From the NCBI RefSeq assembly GCF_026427775.1, contig NZ_CP044532.1:3968001-4032000 (forward strand): a stretch of DNA of 64,000 nucleotides, read 5' to 3'. The notes beneath the pieces are model-generated. The model was given only the letters and a program-made list of their open reading frames with translations. It ran no database searches and had not been told where the DNA came from. Position numbers and translations under genes: made by a program. Shown in pieces: positions 41,967 through 50,872 of this stretch. The DNA comes from Arthrobacter sp. CDRTa11. Lineage in GTDB: Bacteria > Actinomycetota > Actinomycetes > Actinomycetales > Micrococcaceae. How positions within the stretch are numbered: position 1 is the first letter of the stretch; each line of letters opens with the position of its first letter.

Positions 41967-42571
41967 CAGGTCACGTCCTTGGTGAAGGGGGCAAGCATTT
42001 CCGCGAGGGCTTGCTCCGTCTGGCGGCGGGTGAGTGCGCTGTCGCGGCGCAGCAGCTTCCAGGTGTAGACATCACAGATGGTTACCAGCTGGGCAAGCCG
42101 CCGCTTGCGGACGGCCGGCGGCTGGTCAGGGAGGAAGGGTGCGAACGTGTGCTCGCACCACTGGCGGTGCAGGCGGCGGCCCTGGTCGGCAAGGACCTTG
42201 AGCGCCGGCATGCGGCCCTCTTCTGCGAGCATCCGCAGCACACGGTCACCCATGAGCTCGTAGTGCTCCATCAGGTTGGCCACCGCGCCCGGTACATCCC
42301 CCGGCACCACGCGCGAGCGGGCCTGCACCACTTGCTCGGACTGGCGTTCGGCGGCTGCGGCGAACAGCTTGTCCTTGTTTCCGAAGCGGCGGATGACGGT
42401 CTGGACGGTGACGCCGGACCTTGCGGCCACTTCATCCAGGCGGATCTGATCGGATGGCTGCTCCCAGAAGAGCTCCGTCACGGCGTCGAGAATGGCTTCT
42501 GCCGTGGCCGCGGCAGCATCGGAACGGGCTGCCATCCGGTAAGGCCGTTTGGCCTCCTCCGCCAATTTCAT
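41966..42571 (-). CDS. TetR-family transcriptional regulator
   Basis: The 201-residue protein has an N-terminal TetR helix-turn-helix: AILDAVTELFWEQPSDQIRLDEVAARSGVTVQTVIRRFGNKDKLF spans about 26-70. An all-helical ligand-binding domain of normal size follows. The ATG at 42571 is preferred over an upstream in-frame start because homology begins after it. A GTTAAC double site abuts the start codon and is the likely autoregulatory operator. The gene is coupled to the GT1 glycosyltransferase by a TGATG overlap. Confidence 0.88.
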   Translation of the reverse strand: MKLAEEAKRPYRMAARSDAAAATAEAILDAVTELFWEQPSDQIRLDEVAARSGVTVQTVIRRFGNKDKLFAAAAERQSEQVVQARSRVVPGDVPGAVANLMEHYELMGDRVLRMLAEEGRMPALKVLADQGRRLHRQWCEHTFAPFLPDQPPAVRKRRLAQLVTICDVYTWKLLRRDSALTRRQTEQALAEMLAPFTKDVT

Positions 42572-42586
42572 GTTAACTACGTTAAC
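42572..42586 (-). promoter_or_regulatory. GTTAAC double site at the TetR start
   Basis: GTTAACTACGTTAAC consists of two palindromic hexamers separated by three bases, immediately upstream of the TetR ATG. The position fits an operator that blocks transcription or ribosome access of the tetR-glycosyltransferase unit. Confidence 0.6.
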
Positions 42587-42664
42587 TCTAAATCTGACGG
42601 CGTCAAGAGGGACCCCGGGGGCAAACACCACGCCCCGAAGCCCCTCTTAGTGCGCGAGAGGTTC

Positions 42665-42913
42665 TTACTTGATGCTGCTCATGAAGATAGCCAGGACGAT
42701 GACTCCGCCGATGAACCCAATGATGCCTAGGACCTTGCCGGCCGTGGCCTTGACGCCCTGGGCTTCTGCCTTGCGGGCGGTCAGGAACGCCAACGCTCCG
42801 AAAGCCACGCCAAAAATGACCAGCCCGATCACACCGAAGATGATGGAATTGCGGCGCAGCTTAAGGCCGAGGGCCTGGTCCTGCACAGGGCTGATTTGTT
42901 GGTCTGTTGTCAT
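42665..42913 (-). CDS. Small two-helix membrane protein, unknown function
   Basis: The 82-residue protein has two membrane helices (about 24-45 and 62-79) separated by a polar loop (ARKAEAQGVKATAGKV). Its N-terminal 20 residues are polar. The loop and second-helix pattern resembles short DUF4190-type proteins, but the match is only structural. GGAGTATCA precedes the ATG. It stands alone between the TetR unit and an MBL hydrolase on the same strand. Confidence 0.65.
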   Translation of the reverse strand: MTTDQQISPVQDQALGLKLRRNSIIFGVIGLVIFGVAFGALAFLTARKAEAQGVKATAGKVLGIIGFIGGVIVLAIFMSSIK

Positions 42914-43027
42914 TGATACTCCTACGTCTGAAACCGGATGGGCTTGTGGACCCTATAGGACGCCGGGAGTACTGTTTGTGCGACACAGCTGGGCCGCCAT
43001 GCTGCGTCACAAAGCAGACGTAGGCCA

Positions 43028-43843
43028 TCAGTGCTGCGGGCGGGTCTCCTGCAGCCGCTTGATAAACCAGCGGGACTGTTCCGGGCCGTACGGCAGCACG
43101 GGAATGGCCTTGGTGGCGTCAGTCGGGGTGTCGCGGATGGACTGCATGGCCTGGCGGACGGCGGTGGTCATGGTGTCTGCCATGGTCTTCACGAACTGGT
43201 CGCTGCAGGGCTTGCCGTGGCCCGGTATCAGGAACTCGTAGCGGTGGCGCAGGGCGGAAATGTGCCGCAGCGCGTCGGCCCATTCCTCCGGGTACGAATC
43301 CTCAAAGGACGGGTGGGCGCCCTGTTCTACGAGGTCGCCCACGTAGAGGGTGGTGGGAGTGCCCACCAGGAGGTCGCCGTCGGTATGGCCGCGGCCCAGG
43401 TAGAACAGGGTGGCGGTCAGCCCGCCCAGGTCCACCAGCACGGGCTGGTCCTTCACGATGGCGTTGGGCACCACCAGTTCCACGTTGTCACCTTCGCCGG
43501 TGGACATTTCCGGCTCCAGGGTGCCAACGAAGCGGCGCTGCAGGTCCCCGCGCTCGTCGATCTCGGCGGCGCAGTTTTCATGGGCCCAGAATTCGTTGGC
43601 GCCGTCCTCGGCGAAGACGGCGTTGCCGAAGAAGTGATCGTAGTGGGCGTGGGTGTTGACCACCACCAGCGGCAGGTGGGTCTTCTCACGCACTGCGTCC
43701 AGGATCTCGCGTCCCTGCCGCGGACCGCAGCCGGTATCGATCACCATGGCCCGCTCGGAGCCAACAATCAGGCCGGTGTTCAGGAGTGAACCTTCGGTGA
43801 CGAGCACATAGTTGTCCGCACCGACTTCGAGCCATTCTGACAT
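43028..43843 (-). CDS. Metallo-beta-lactamase-fold hydrolase
   Basis: The 271-residue protein has the MBL metal motif NTHAHYDHFFG at about 59-69 (HxHxDH). Further metal ligands follow in LGRGHTDGDLLVG and IPGHGKPC. The substrate class cannot be read from sequence; members include lactonases, thioesterases and esterases. No signal peptide is seen, so it is probably cytosolic. The ATG is preceded by GGAGAAAC. It has no operon partner. Confidence 0.88.
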   Translation of the reverse strand: MSEWLEVGADNYVLVTEGSLLNTGLIVGSERAMVIDTGCGPRQGREILDAVREKTHLPLVVVNTHAHYDHFFGNAVFAEDGANEFWAHENCAAEIDERGDLQRRFVGTLEPEMSTGEGDNVELVVPNAIVKDQPVLVDLGGLTATLFYLGRGHTDGDLLVGTPTTLYVGDLVEQGAHPSFEDSYPEEWADALRHISALRHRYEFLIPGHGKPCSDQFVKTMADTMTTAVRQAMQSIRDTPTDATKAIPVLPYGPEQSRWFIKRLQETRPQH

Positions 43844-44008
43844 TGTTTCTCCATACCTCCGGCAAGCAGTTGGTTTCCTCTGGGCTCGAGTCTACCCATC
43901 GGGCCTTGGAGTTCCCGGGACGTGGAAGGGCACCGGATCACCACGGGCGAGCGGAGGGTGGCCCACAGGTTAATCTTTCCGAAACGTTCGGTTAGGTACT
44001 ATCGGTCC

Positions 44009-44149
44009 ATGGGGACTAAACAACACAAAGCCTTTTGCGCTGCCTGCGGCCGGACCACGAACCACGTGACCGTCTATCGAAAGGCCGACGACGGCGGCCA
44101 GCTGATTGCCACCGTCCGGTGTGTTGAACATTCGGATGTGCCAGCGTAA
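44009..44149 (+). CDS. 46-residue zinc-ribbon-like protein
   Basis: The frame reads MGTKQHKAFCAACGRTTNHV at its start. A CxxC pair at residues 10 and 13 is followed later by RCVEH, giving one Cys and one His that could complete a zinc site. Similar tiny CxxC proteins are common in actinobacteria, but none is characterised to my knowledge. An RBS is weak (AGGTAC). The gene precedes the Pro/Gln-rich membrane protein by 90 bases. Confidence 0.55.
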   Translation: MGTKQHKAFCAACGRTTNHVTVYRKADDGGQLIATVRCVEHSDVPA

Positions 44150-44238
44150 AACGGATGGGCACAGCTCCCCATCGCCCGGTGTTCCCCTGATACGGCATGA
44201 TGGTACCTGCACTTCCGCGCCATATATTGGGGGATCCA

Positions 44239-45330
44239 TTGAGCAACAACCAGCAGCCCGGTTGGCCACACCAGCCCAACCCACAGCAGCCTAATCCGCA
44301 GCAGCCACAGCCTGAGCACGGCGGGGAATATCCTGCTGTCCCCCAGGCTCCGGGTCAGGACGGACAGCAGACCCAGCAGTTCCCGCCCTACAACCCGCAG
44401 CAGCCGGGCCAAGACGGACAGTACGGCCAGCAGCCACAGCCAGAATATGGCGGCGATTACCCCACTGTCCGCCGGTACCCTATCCAGGACGGGCAGACCC
44501 AGCAGTTCCCGCCCCACAACGCGCAGCAGCCAGGCCAGGCAGGGCAGCCGTTCTATGGAGACCCCGCCCAGCAGTACCCCGCACAGCAAAACGGTGCCCC
44601 TTACGGGCAGCCGGGCTCCCCGATGTATCCGCCGCCTGCCCAGAAAACCGGCATGCCGGTCTGGGGCTGGGTTGCCAGTGGCGCCGGCGCCCTGGCTGTA
44701 ATCGCAGTCGCGGGCGTGATGGTGTTCAACGGCCTGGCCGGCGGGAAGCAGCCTGAAGTGGCTCCTGATCCCACCGCCAGCGAAACGGCGGCCCCGGACG
44801 AAACAGCCGCCCCTGAGGAAACAGCGGATACTTTTGTTTCCGTCTTCGATTCAGCCGGCTTCGACAGCGCGCCCGTATGGTCTGTCCAGCCACCCGAGGG
44901 CTGGGCCGCGGAGCAGGTCCGCGAGGGCACCATGGAGTACACCAACGCCGATCTGCAGTGCGTCTTCACCACCCATCAGGCCATCCTTCCTCCCACCGGC
45001 GAAACCGAGGACAGGGGGGCAACCAAGGTGGCCATGGCCGCTGAGATCGAGGGTGTGAAGAAGTCCGTAGGGGGCCCGGTCGAGGCGGAGGAGAAGATCG
45101 GCGTCCATGTGAAGCTGCGGGACAGCAGTAGCCTCATCGAAATGGAGGAATATGAGCTGCGCTTCAAAAACAAAAGCAACGCCGACGTCGTGTACTACCT
45201 GGCCCTGCGCGCCACAGCCGACAGCGACGGCCTCATGGAACTGGGCCTCGCCTGCCCCGGTGGAATGATCGGCGCGTCTTCACTCTGGTATGAGCTCACC
45301 GACCGGGTAACCATGACGGACGCACCGTAG
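44239..45330 (+). CDS. Membrane-anchored protein with Pro/Gln-rich cytoplasmic region
   Basis: The 363-residue protein starts with TTG, with GGGGG seven bases ahead. Its first 135 residues are low-complexity repeats of Gln, Pro and Asn (PNPQQP-type units, plus two QTQQF-type units). One membrane helix follows (VWGWVASGAGALAVIAVAG, about 142-160). A short Glu/Ala/Thr-rich linker leads to an extracellular domain of about 160 residues (SVFDSAGFDSAPVWSVQPPE onward). The layout resembles actinobacterial membrane proteins with disordered cytosolic tails. No family is recognised for the outer domain. Confidence 0.75.
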   Translation: MSNNQQPGWPHQPNPQQPNPQQPQPEHGGEYPAVPQAPGQDGQQTQQFPPYNPQQPGQDGQYGQQPQPEYGGDYPTVRRYPIQDGQTQQFPPHNAQQPGQAGQPFYGDPAQQYPAQQNGAPYGQPGSPMYPPPAQKTGMPVWGWVASGAGALAVIAVAGVMVFNGLAGGKQPEVAPDPTASETAAPDETAAPEETADTFVSVFDSAGFDSAPVWSVQPPEGWAAEQVREGTMEYTNADLQCVFTTHQAILPPTGETEDRGATKVAMAAEIEGVKKSVGGPVEAEEKIGVHVKLRDSSSLIEMEEYELRFKNKSNADVVYYLALRATADSDGLMELGLACPGGMIGASSLWYELTDRVTMTDAP

Positions 45331-45355
45331 GGGCGTTCAGGACTCCCTAACGCGG

Positions 45356-46102
45356 TCAGGGCACACAGGCCTTGGCCGGTTCGGGCGAGGCCTGGCCGTT
45401 TTTGCGCCGGATCACCACCTCAAGGCAGGTCTGGTCCGGGCCGGCGGTCAGGACCGCGCTGGCTTGGCTTGAGCTGGTGTACTCCCCCGCTTGCAGTGCG
45501 GTGACCGGACGCCACATGTACACGTCGCCGTCCGCGGGAGCAGGGTTCTGCCAAGTGAACGTCACGGTGCCTCCGGACGCGGTTCCGGCAAGGTTGGTGG
45601 GAGCCGGAACCACACCTCCCGCAACCGCATCCAGGGGCCCATCAAGGGTGGGCTTTGCCTGCGGCGCGCTGGGCGTTCCAGCGCCGTTGACCAGCACCAC
45701 CCCGGTCACCGTCAAGGCCGCCAGGACTCCCCCGGCCGCCAGCATCAGCCATCTGGGACGACGCCGGGGCTCGGGCACGTCGTCGGTTTCAGCCTCCACG
45801 CCCAGGCTGGCGGGCCTGAGCTGCGTGTCCTCCACCGGCAACGGAACGAAAGGAGCGGGCCGGTCCCTGCGCGGAGAACGCGTAGCTGCCGAACCCGCAC
45901 CTGCAGGAGCCATGGCAGCGCCTGAAACAGGAACGTCCGACGGCGGCGCCTCCGTCAGCGGACCCGCCAACGAAGTGCCGGTAGGCCCGGCGCCGGTCAC
46001 CTTTCCAACGGTAGTGTCGTTGCCAGTCCGGGGCAGGGTGGACTGCTGAGCCCAGGCGGAAACGGACGCGCGGACAGCGAGTCGTGAACCTCGTATGGGC
46101 AC
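45356..46102 (-). CDS. Membrane protein with extracellular fn3-like segment, probably 5'-truncated
   Basis: The frame encodes a polar N-terminal part, one membrane helix (WLMLAAGGVLAALTVTGVVLV, about 120-140) and an outer segment with a fibronectin-III-like strand pattern (PTNLAGTASGGTVTFTWQNPAP, about 169-190). It ends in a basic/Cys region. The first residues read into the phage-derived sequence on the other strand, so the natural N-terminus has probably been lost at a recombination junction near 46080. Its original function is unknown. Confidence 0.5.
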   Translation of the reverse strand: MPIRGSRLAVRASVSAWAQQSTLPRTGNDTTVGKVTGAGPTGTSLAGPLTEAPPSDVPVSGAAMAPAGAGSAATRSPRRDRPAPFVPLPVEDTQLRPASLGVEAETDDVPEPRRRPRWLMLAAGGVLAALTVTGVVLVNGAGTPSAPQAKPTLDGPLDAVAGGVVPAPTNLAGTASGGTVTFTWQNPAPADGDVYMWRPVTALQAGEYTSSSQASAVLTAGPDQTCLEVVIRRKNGQASPEPAKACVP

Positions 46103-46872
46103 GCCCCACTGACAACGGGTCCACGATCAACCACTTCAGCGTCCAGTACCGACTCAGCGGAGGATCATGGACCAGCGCGGCAGATGCACCGGTAGTATCC
46201 CTGTCCGCTTCCATCAGCGGCCTCACCGCAGGCAGCACCTACGAATTCCGCGTGGCAGCAGTCAATGGCATCGGCACCGGCACATACTCGGCCACCGCCT
46301 CGGCAGTCGCCCCGACGCCGCCGGTCATCTACGTGGCTGACACCTTCACCCGTGCGGACTCCAGCAGCCTCGGAACCACCGAAACAGGAGCCCTCACCTG
46401 GGCAGCTATCAACCCGTCACTGTGGTCCATCGTCTCCAACACGCTCAACCGGATCGCGGGCACCATCACCACGAACCCGAACGACGTTGCGGTAGACACC
46501 GGGCAGGCCAACGGCACTATCACGGTCACAAACCTTGGAACAACCGCCAACAAGGGAATCGTGTTCAGGCTGCCATCCGGCACCAACAACACCGGATACG
46601 TCTTCTACAACGCCGGCGGCACTTGGACCCTGTCCAAGCGAACCGGCTCGAACGCATACACGGCACTTGGAACGGCGGCGGGCGTAACCCCTGCGGCCGG
46701 CGACGTGATGTCAGTGGTTCTGAATGGGTCGTCCATCGTCTGCAAGATCAACGGGACGGTCGTCATCACGCTCACGGATACCAGCTACACTGGCACGCGG
46801 CATGGTGTTTGGTCTACCGGAACGGTGGCAGGTCAGTTCGACAACTGGTCACACAGCGACCAGATCGTCTAG
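46084..46872 (+). pseudogene. C-terminal fragment of a phage tail-type fn3 protein
   Basis: The frame begins mid-domain: NLVWARPTDNGSTINHFSVQ is the second strand of a fibronectin-III domain whose first strand is missing. It finishes the fn3 fold (GLTAGSTYEFRVAAVNGIG). A laminin-G/concanavalin-like domain of about 170 residues follows (VADTFTRADSSSLG onward to FDNWSHSDQIV), typical of Arthrobacter-type phage tail or minor tail proteins. There is no plausible start before it. Together with the damaged small membrane gene behind it, this is a prophage scar. Confidence 0.65.
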
Positions 46873-47120
46873 TCGTGAAGCGTGCTGGCCTGTTCCCGCT
46901 TGGGCAGGCCAGCGGGTGATGAGCGCCAGCACGTCCTTGAGTGCTTCGGCAATGTCGCCCACGTCGCCATGCTGAACATGGCACCGACTGAGAATGCTGC
47001 GGCGGCTGCGAGTTTGTATCCTTCGCCGCCGGTCATCGCCTGTACGGCGAACAGCGCGGCCGCTACGAACGATGCTCAGGCGATGTAGAAGAACACCTGT
47101 CGGCGCGGCATGGATTTCAT
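46869..47120 (-). pseudogene. Damaged phage holin-like membrane protein gene
   Basis: On the minus strand an ATG at 47120 begins MKSMPRRQVFFYIA, then an in-frame TGA occurs at codon 15 (47076-47078), where TGG (Trp) would restore the frame. The following ASFVAAALFAVQAMTGG and KLAAAAAFSVGAMFSM are two hydrophobic segments. One more base near 46975 would continue into GDVGDIAEALKDVLALITRW. One nonsense and one frameshift lesion imply a pseudogene. The size and helices suggest a phage holin or small phage membrane protein. Confidence 0.55.
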
Positions 47121-47169
47121 GATTCCCCCAGAGAAGTAGATGCCCAAAGTGTAAGGGCTGCTAAAACCG

Positions 47170-47206
47170 AAAGACCCGCCTTCCTCACAGGGAAAGGCGG
47201 GTCTTT
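47170..47206. terminator. Intrinsic terminator shared by convergent units
   Basis: AAAGACCCGCCTT at 47170-47182 pairs perfectly with AAGGCGGGTCTTT at 47194-47206 around an 11-base loop, with A/T-rich edges on both sides. It ends the acyltransferase transcript 10 bases past its stop and can act in both directions. Confidence 0.85.
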
Positions 47207-47216
47207 CTCGCGTTGG

Positions 47217-49373
47217 CTAGAGGATCTTCTGCTCAGCGAGCAGTTCCCGGAGTGCCGAGGTGATCTTGGATCCGTACTCGACGGTCATGTGGCTGGTGTC
47301 CAGCTTCATAGGGGTTTCGGAGACGAAAGCCGGGCAGGACTGATCAAGGCAGAACAGCGATCTGGTGTCCACGACGGCAGCGCCGATGCGCTTCGCCATT
47401 GCTGATTCCGCGTCGAAGTTGTCGTACCAGAGGCTGGTTACTCCGGAGATACAGTCGGCTGGCTTGGACACCTTGGTGTAGCACTTTGCGATGTCTTTGT
47501 CCGCCGGAGGCGGCGTTATGAAAACCACCCGGGTTCCGCTCAAATTCATCTCCTGAACGGCGGCTTCTATGGAAGCCGCCCACTCGGCAGCTGGAAGCGG
47601 CTTGTCGGCGCCTGCGGGTTTGTTGGTGGTGTAGGTGTTGATGATGAAGACCACGTCAGGCTTAGACTCCTGGACCATACGAATCCCCTCGTCATTTTTC
47701 CCCTCACAGGCTGCAGCCAGGGAAGCTGTGTTCGTCGGGATGAATACAGCTGAGAAGGGGCAACCGTAGGCGCCGTGCACATTGACTGACCATCCCTGTC
47801 CCAGCGAATCGATCAGGGGCGCAGCGTACGTCATCGCCATTGAGTTTCCGAGGATGATGGCGGATTTCTGCGCGGTGGGGTTCACAACGCATTGTGCAGG
47901 GTCGTACTCATCTGGCATTCCGCAGGCGCTGATATCCTCCCGTGCTTGCCGGCTACCGATGGCGTCGTCCAGGGAGGGTGCCAGCGCAGGCCACTCTGGC
48001 GCCTGGAGGGCCTGTGTGATCTCTTTCTGCAGTGCGGTCACGACCGCCCCGTACTGCACTGGGGCAGCAGTGGCGGCAGCAGATGGCGCCGTGGCCGCGG
48101 GTAGAGCAACAGCCGTTTGCGGGGCTGCATCGAACCTACTGAAAGCCGCGACCACGACCACGGCGGTCATGGCAGCGAGTGCGAACAAAGCAGTTTGCTT
48201 GAAGCGGTCGGAAACTTCGATCTCACGGCGGGACCGCCCCATCTTGTCCTTGCCCTTCAACCAGTCCGACTTACGAATTGGATCCTCGAAAAGGTTGTAG
48301 GCAACGACGGCTAGGAAAAACGTGGCGGCGACTGCGCCGATCTGGTATTGCCATCCTGCTTCGGGGAACACGTCCGCACCGATGATGACGACGGGGAAGT
48401 GCCAGAGGTAGAGCGAATAGGAGATGTCGCCAAGGTAGCCACTGATCCTGTTGGTCAGGACGGCCGGGAGCCTGATCGAAGTCGATGCACCGGTGCCAGC
48501 GGCGATGACCAACGCTGAAGCCAGCACGGGCAGGAGTGCTGCCGGTGCCGGAAACGGGGAACCGCTGTTGATGACGGCGACGGATACGAGGATGCCAGTA
48601 AGGCCCAGCCAGCTGAGGATGGGGCGGAGCTTCGCCGGTAGTTGGCCGAGAACCGGGGCCGCAACCGCCAAACCCGCGCCGACGCCGAGCTCCCAAGCCC
48701 GGGAGAATGTCGAGAAATAGGCCATCGAAGGGGCGGATGCAGTTTCGGCGAGAGCCCACGCGAAGGACGCCAGGCTAATGAGCGCTATGGCTGCACCGAC
48801 GGCCGCCCGTCCTGCAGTTCCATTGCTGGACCGCTTACCCACCACGAAGAAGATGAGCAGCATCAGCCACGGCCAGACGAAGTAAAACTGCTCTTCCACT
48901 GCGAGCGACCAGAAGTGCTGGATCGGCGACACAGCGTCGGATGCAAAGTAGTCCGTCCCGACCACGGCGAACCGCCAATTGCCCGCGAAGAGGAAGGCCC
49001 AGACGACATCCCAGAGAACGGACTGGAACCGGGTGGTGCTGTAGATGAGGTATGAACCCGCGAGGGTGACGGCCAGTACCAGAACGGAGGCCGGGAGGAT
49101 GCGCTTGACGCGGCGGCGGTAAAAGTCGACGAAGGATATTCGGCCGGTCCTCTCGTGCTCGCGCAGCAAGAGTCCGGTAATGAGGAAGCCGGAGATCACG
49201 AAGAAGACATCAACGCCGACGAAGCCGCCTGACGGCCAGTGGAAGAGGTGGTCGGCAATGACCGCCAGGACAGCCAGAGCACGAAGCCCTTGAATATCAG
49301 GGCGGATGCCTTGGTTGATGGGCTTAGCCGTGCCCCGTTTTTGCCCACGCTTGAGCGTCAGTAATTGCGTCAT
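47217..49373 (-). CDS. Acyltransferase-3 (OafA-like) membrane protein with SGNH domain
   Basis: The 718-residue protein has an N-terminal acyltransferase-3 domain of about ten membrane helices: RPDIQGLRALAVLAVIADH at about 24-42 with the catalytic His, then GVDVFFVISGFLITGLLL and FYRRRVKRILPA. A C-terminal SGNH-type domain starts at about residue 470. Its block I reads ILGNSMAMTY, so the usual GDS is GNS, with the Ser kept; LDTSHMT near the C-terminus is the D..H block. These enzymes transfer acyl groups (often acetyl) to cell-wall or surface glycans. It may modify the exopolysaccharide made further along the window; that link is inference. Confidence 0.88.
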   Translation of the reverse strand: MTQLLTLKRGQKRGTAKPINQGIRPDIQGLRALAVLAVIADHLFHWPSGGFVGVDVFFVISGFLITGLLLREHERTGRISFVDFYRRRVKRILPASVLVLAVTLAGSYLIYSTTRFQSVLWDVVWAFLFAGNWRFAVVGTDYFASDAVSPIQHFWSLAVEEQFYFVWPWLMLLIFFVVGKRSSNGTAGRAAVGAAIALISLASFAWALAETASAPSMAYFSTFSRAWELGVGAGLAVAAPVLGQLPAKLRPILSWLGLTGILVSVAVINSGSPFPAPAALLPVLASALVIAAGTGASTSIRLPAVLTNRISGYLGDISYSLYLWHFPVVIIGADVFPEAGWQYQIGAVAATFFLAVVAYNLFEDPIRKSDWLKGKDKMGRSRREIEVSDRFKQTALFALAAMTAVVVVAAFSRFDAAPQTAVALPAATAPSAAATAAPVQYGAVVTALQKEITQALQAPEWPALAPSLDDAIGSRQAREDISACGMPDEYDPAQCVVNPTAQKSAIILGNSMAMTYAAPLIDSLGQGWSVNVHGAYGCPFSAVFIPTNTASLAAACEGKNDEGIRMVQESKPDVVFIINTYTTNKPAGADKPLPAAEWAASIEAAVQEMNLSGTRVVFITPPPADKDIAKCYTKVSKPADCISGVTSLWYDNFDAESAMAKRIGAAVVDTRSLFCLDQSCPAFVSETPMKLDTSHMTVEYGSKITSALRELLAEQKIL

Positions 49374-49466
49374 GAGACTTCCCCCAGAGATGAGACCTGA
49401 AGATATTCTACGGCTCAGGCACGGTTAGGAAAGACCGGTTAAGTTCCCTAACGAGAGGAATCAAAA

Positions 49467-50870
49467 TTACATCTCAGCCAAGACGGATCCCGGGTTCTCA
49501 ATAGCGTCGGCAACAAACCGAAGGAACCCCGCCGCCGTTCCACCGTCACAAACTCGGTGATCGAACGTGAGCGTCAGCTCGCTGACCTTGCGGACGGCCA
49601 AGGACCCGTCCACCACCCATGGCTTGTCTACAATCCTGCCAACGCCAAGGATGGCCACTTCCGGATAATTGATGATCGCTGCCGATCCGTCCACCCCGAA
49701 GACGCCGTAGTTATTAAGGGTGAACGTTCCGCTGCCGAGTTCTGCCGGTGAGGCTTTACCCTCACGGGCCACAGCCGTGAGCCGGCGGATCTCTGCGTCA
49801 AGCTCCCGGGCGTTAAGCTTCTCAGCGGACCGGATGGACGGCACCACCAACCCGCGTTCCGTTTGAGCCGCGAAGCCGAGGTTAATTCCCCCGAAGGCAA
49901 CGATCTCCTGGGAACCGTCAGACGCTGTTTCGATCCGAGTGTTCAGCTCCGGATACTTCTTCAGGCCCGCGGTGACAAATCGAGCAATAAAGGCAAGCAG
50001 GCCTGGGGCGTGGGCGCCGTCCTTCTTCAGCCCGGCACGGAGCTCCACCAGAACAGTCGCATCAACGTCCACCCACACCGTGGCTTCCGGGATTTCCGCG
50101 CGGCTGCGGGCCATGTTCGCAGCTACGGCTTTACGCACACCCTTAACCGGTGTGCGGGAAGCGATGCCCAGGCCCGTCCGGGAATCGGTTGAGCCTTGTG
50201 CAGCTGGAGTTGCAGGCTGACTGTCCTGTTCCGTCACACTCGGGGAGATCGCGGCCTCAACGTCCCGACGCATAATCAGGCCGCTTTCGCCGGATCCGTG
50301 GACCTCGCCGAGGTCAACGCCATGCTCACGGGCCATTCGGCGCACCAGCGGTGAAATGACAGCACCCAACTTGCCCGGGACCCGGGTACGCATCAGCAGA
50401 AGATCGTCGGCAGATTTATCAGCATCGGAAACGGAGCTGCCCGGCGGAGCCGCCACGGAGGTGCCGGCGCCCGGCGATCCGCTGTCATGCTTCCGGGCCC
50501 TGGTCCGCCGCACAGACTCGCTGCCGCCCGGAGTCCCGTAACCGATCAGCACGTTCCCGGAACCGGCCTTCTCTTCTTCCCTGTAGATGTCCGCTGCCAC
50601 TTCGACAGGCTCAAGCATAGGAGCACCGGCGAGAGCCACCGAGATCAGCGGCTTGCCCACGTCCAGCGTCTGGCCCGGCTCGCCGTGCAGCTCGGTCACT
50701 GTCCCTGCGTAAGGCGACGGCACCTCCACCATCGACTTCGCCGTCTCCACCTCGGCGATCGGCTGATCCACTCGGATCTGATCACCCACGGAAACCAGCC
50801 AGTTGACCAGTTCTGCTTCTGTCAGCCCTTCGCCGAGGTCCGGAAGGAGGAACACTTTTATCTCAGTCAT
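49467..50870 (-). CDS. bkdC: Branched-chain 2-oxoacid dehydrogenase E2 (lipoamide acyltransferase)
   Basis: E2 carries acyl groups on lipoyl-lysine and transfers them to CoA. The protein of about 467 residues has a lipoyl domain at about 1-80 (VETAKSMVEVPSPYAG with the lipoylated Lys), a peripheral subunit-binding domain at about 160-200 (ISPLVRRMAREHGVDLGEVHGSG), and the catalytic core with the C-terminal DHRVCDGGTAAGF motif. Ala/Pro/Ser linkers join the domains. The ATG at 50870 lies 2 bases after the E1-beta stop. Linkage to E1 alpha and beta genes and an Lrp regulator points to branched-chain oxoacids over pyruvate. Confidence 0.9.
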   Translation of the reverse strand: MTEIKVFLLPDLGEGLTEAELVNWLVSVGDQIRVDQPIAEVETAKSMVEVPSPYAGTVTELHGEPGQTLDVGKPLISVALAGAPMLEPVEVAADIYREEEKAGSGNVLIGYGTPGGSESVRRTRARKHDSGSPGAGTSVAAPPGSSVSDADKSADDLLLMRTRVPGKLGAVISPLVRRMAREHGVDLGEVHGSGESGLIMRRDVEAAISPSVTEQDSQPATPAAQGSTDSRTGLGIASRTPVKGVRKAVAANMARSRAEIPEATVWVDVDATVLVELRAGLKKDGAHAPGLLAFIARFVTAGLKKYPELNTRIETASDGSQEIVAFGGINLGFAAQTERGLVVPSIRSAEKLNARELDAEIRRLTAVAREGKASPAELGSGTFTLNNYGVFGVDGSAAIINYPEVAILGVGRIVDKPWVVDGSLAVRKVSELTLTFDHRVCDGGTAAGFLRFVADAIENPGSVLAEM

Positions 50871-50872
50871 GG

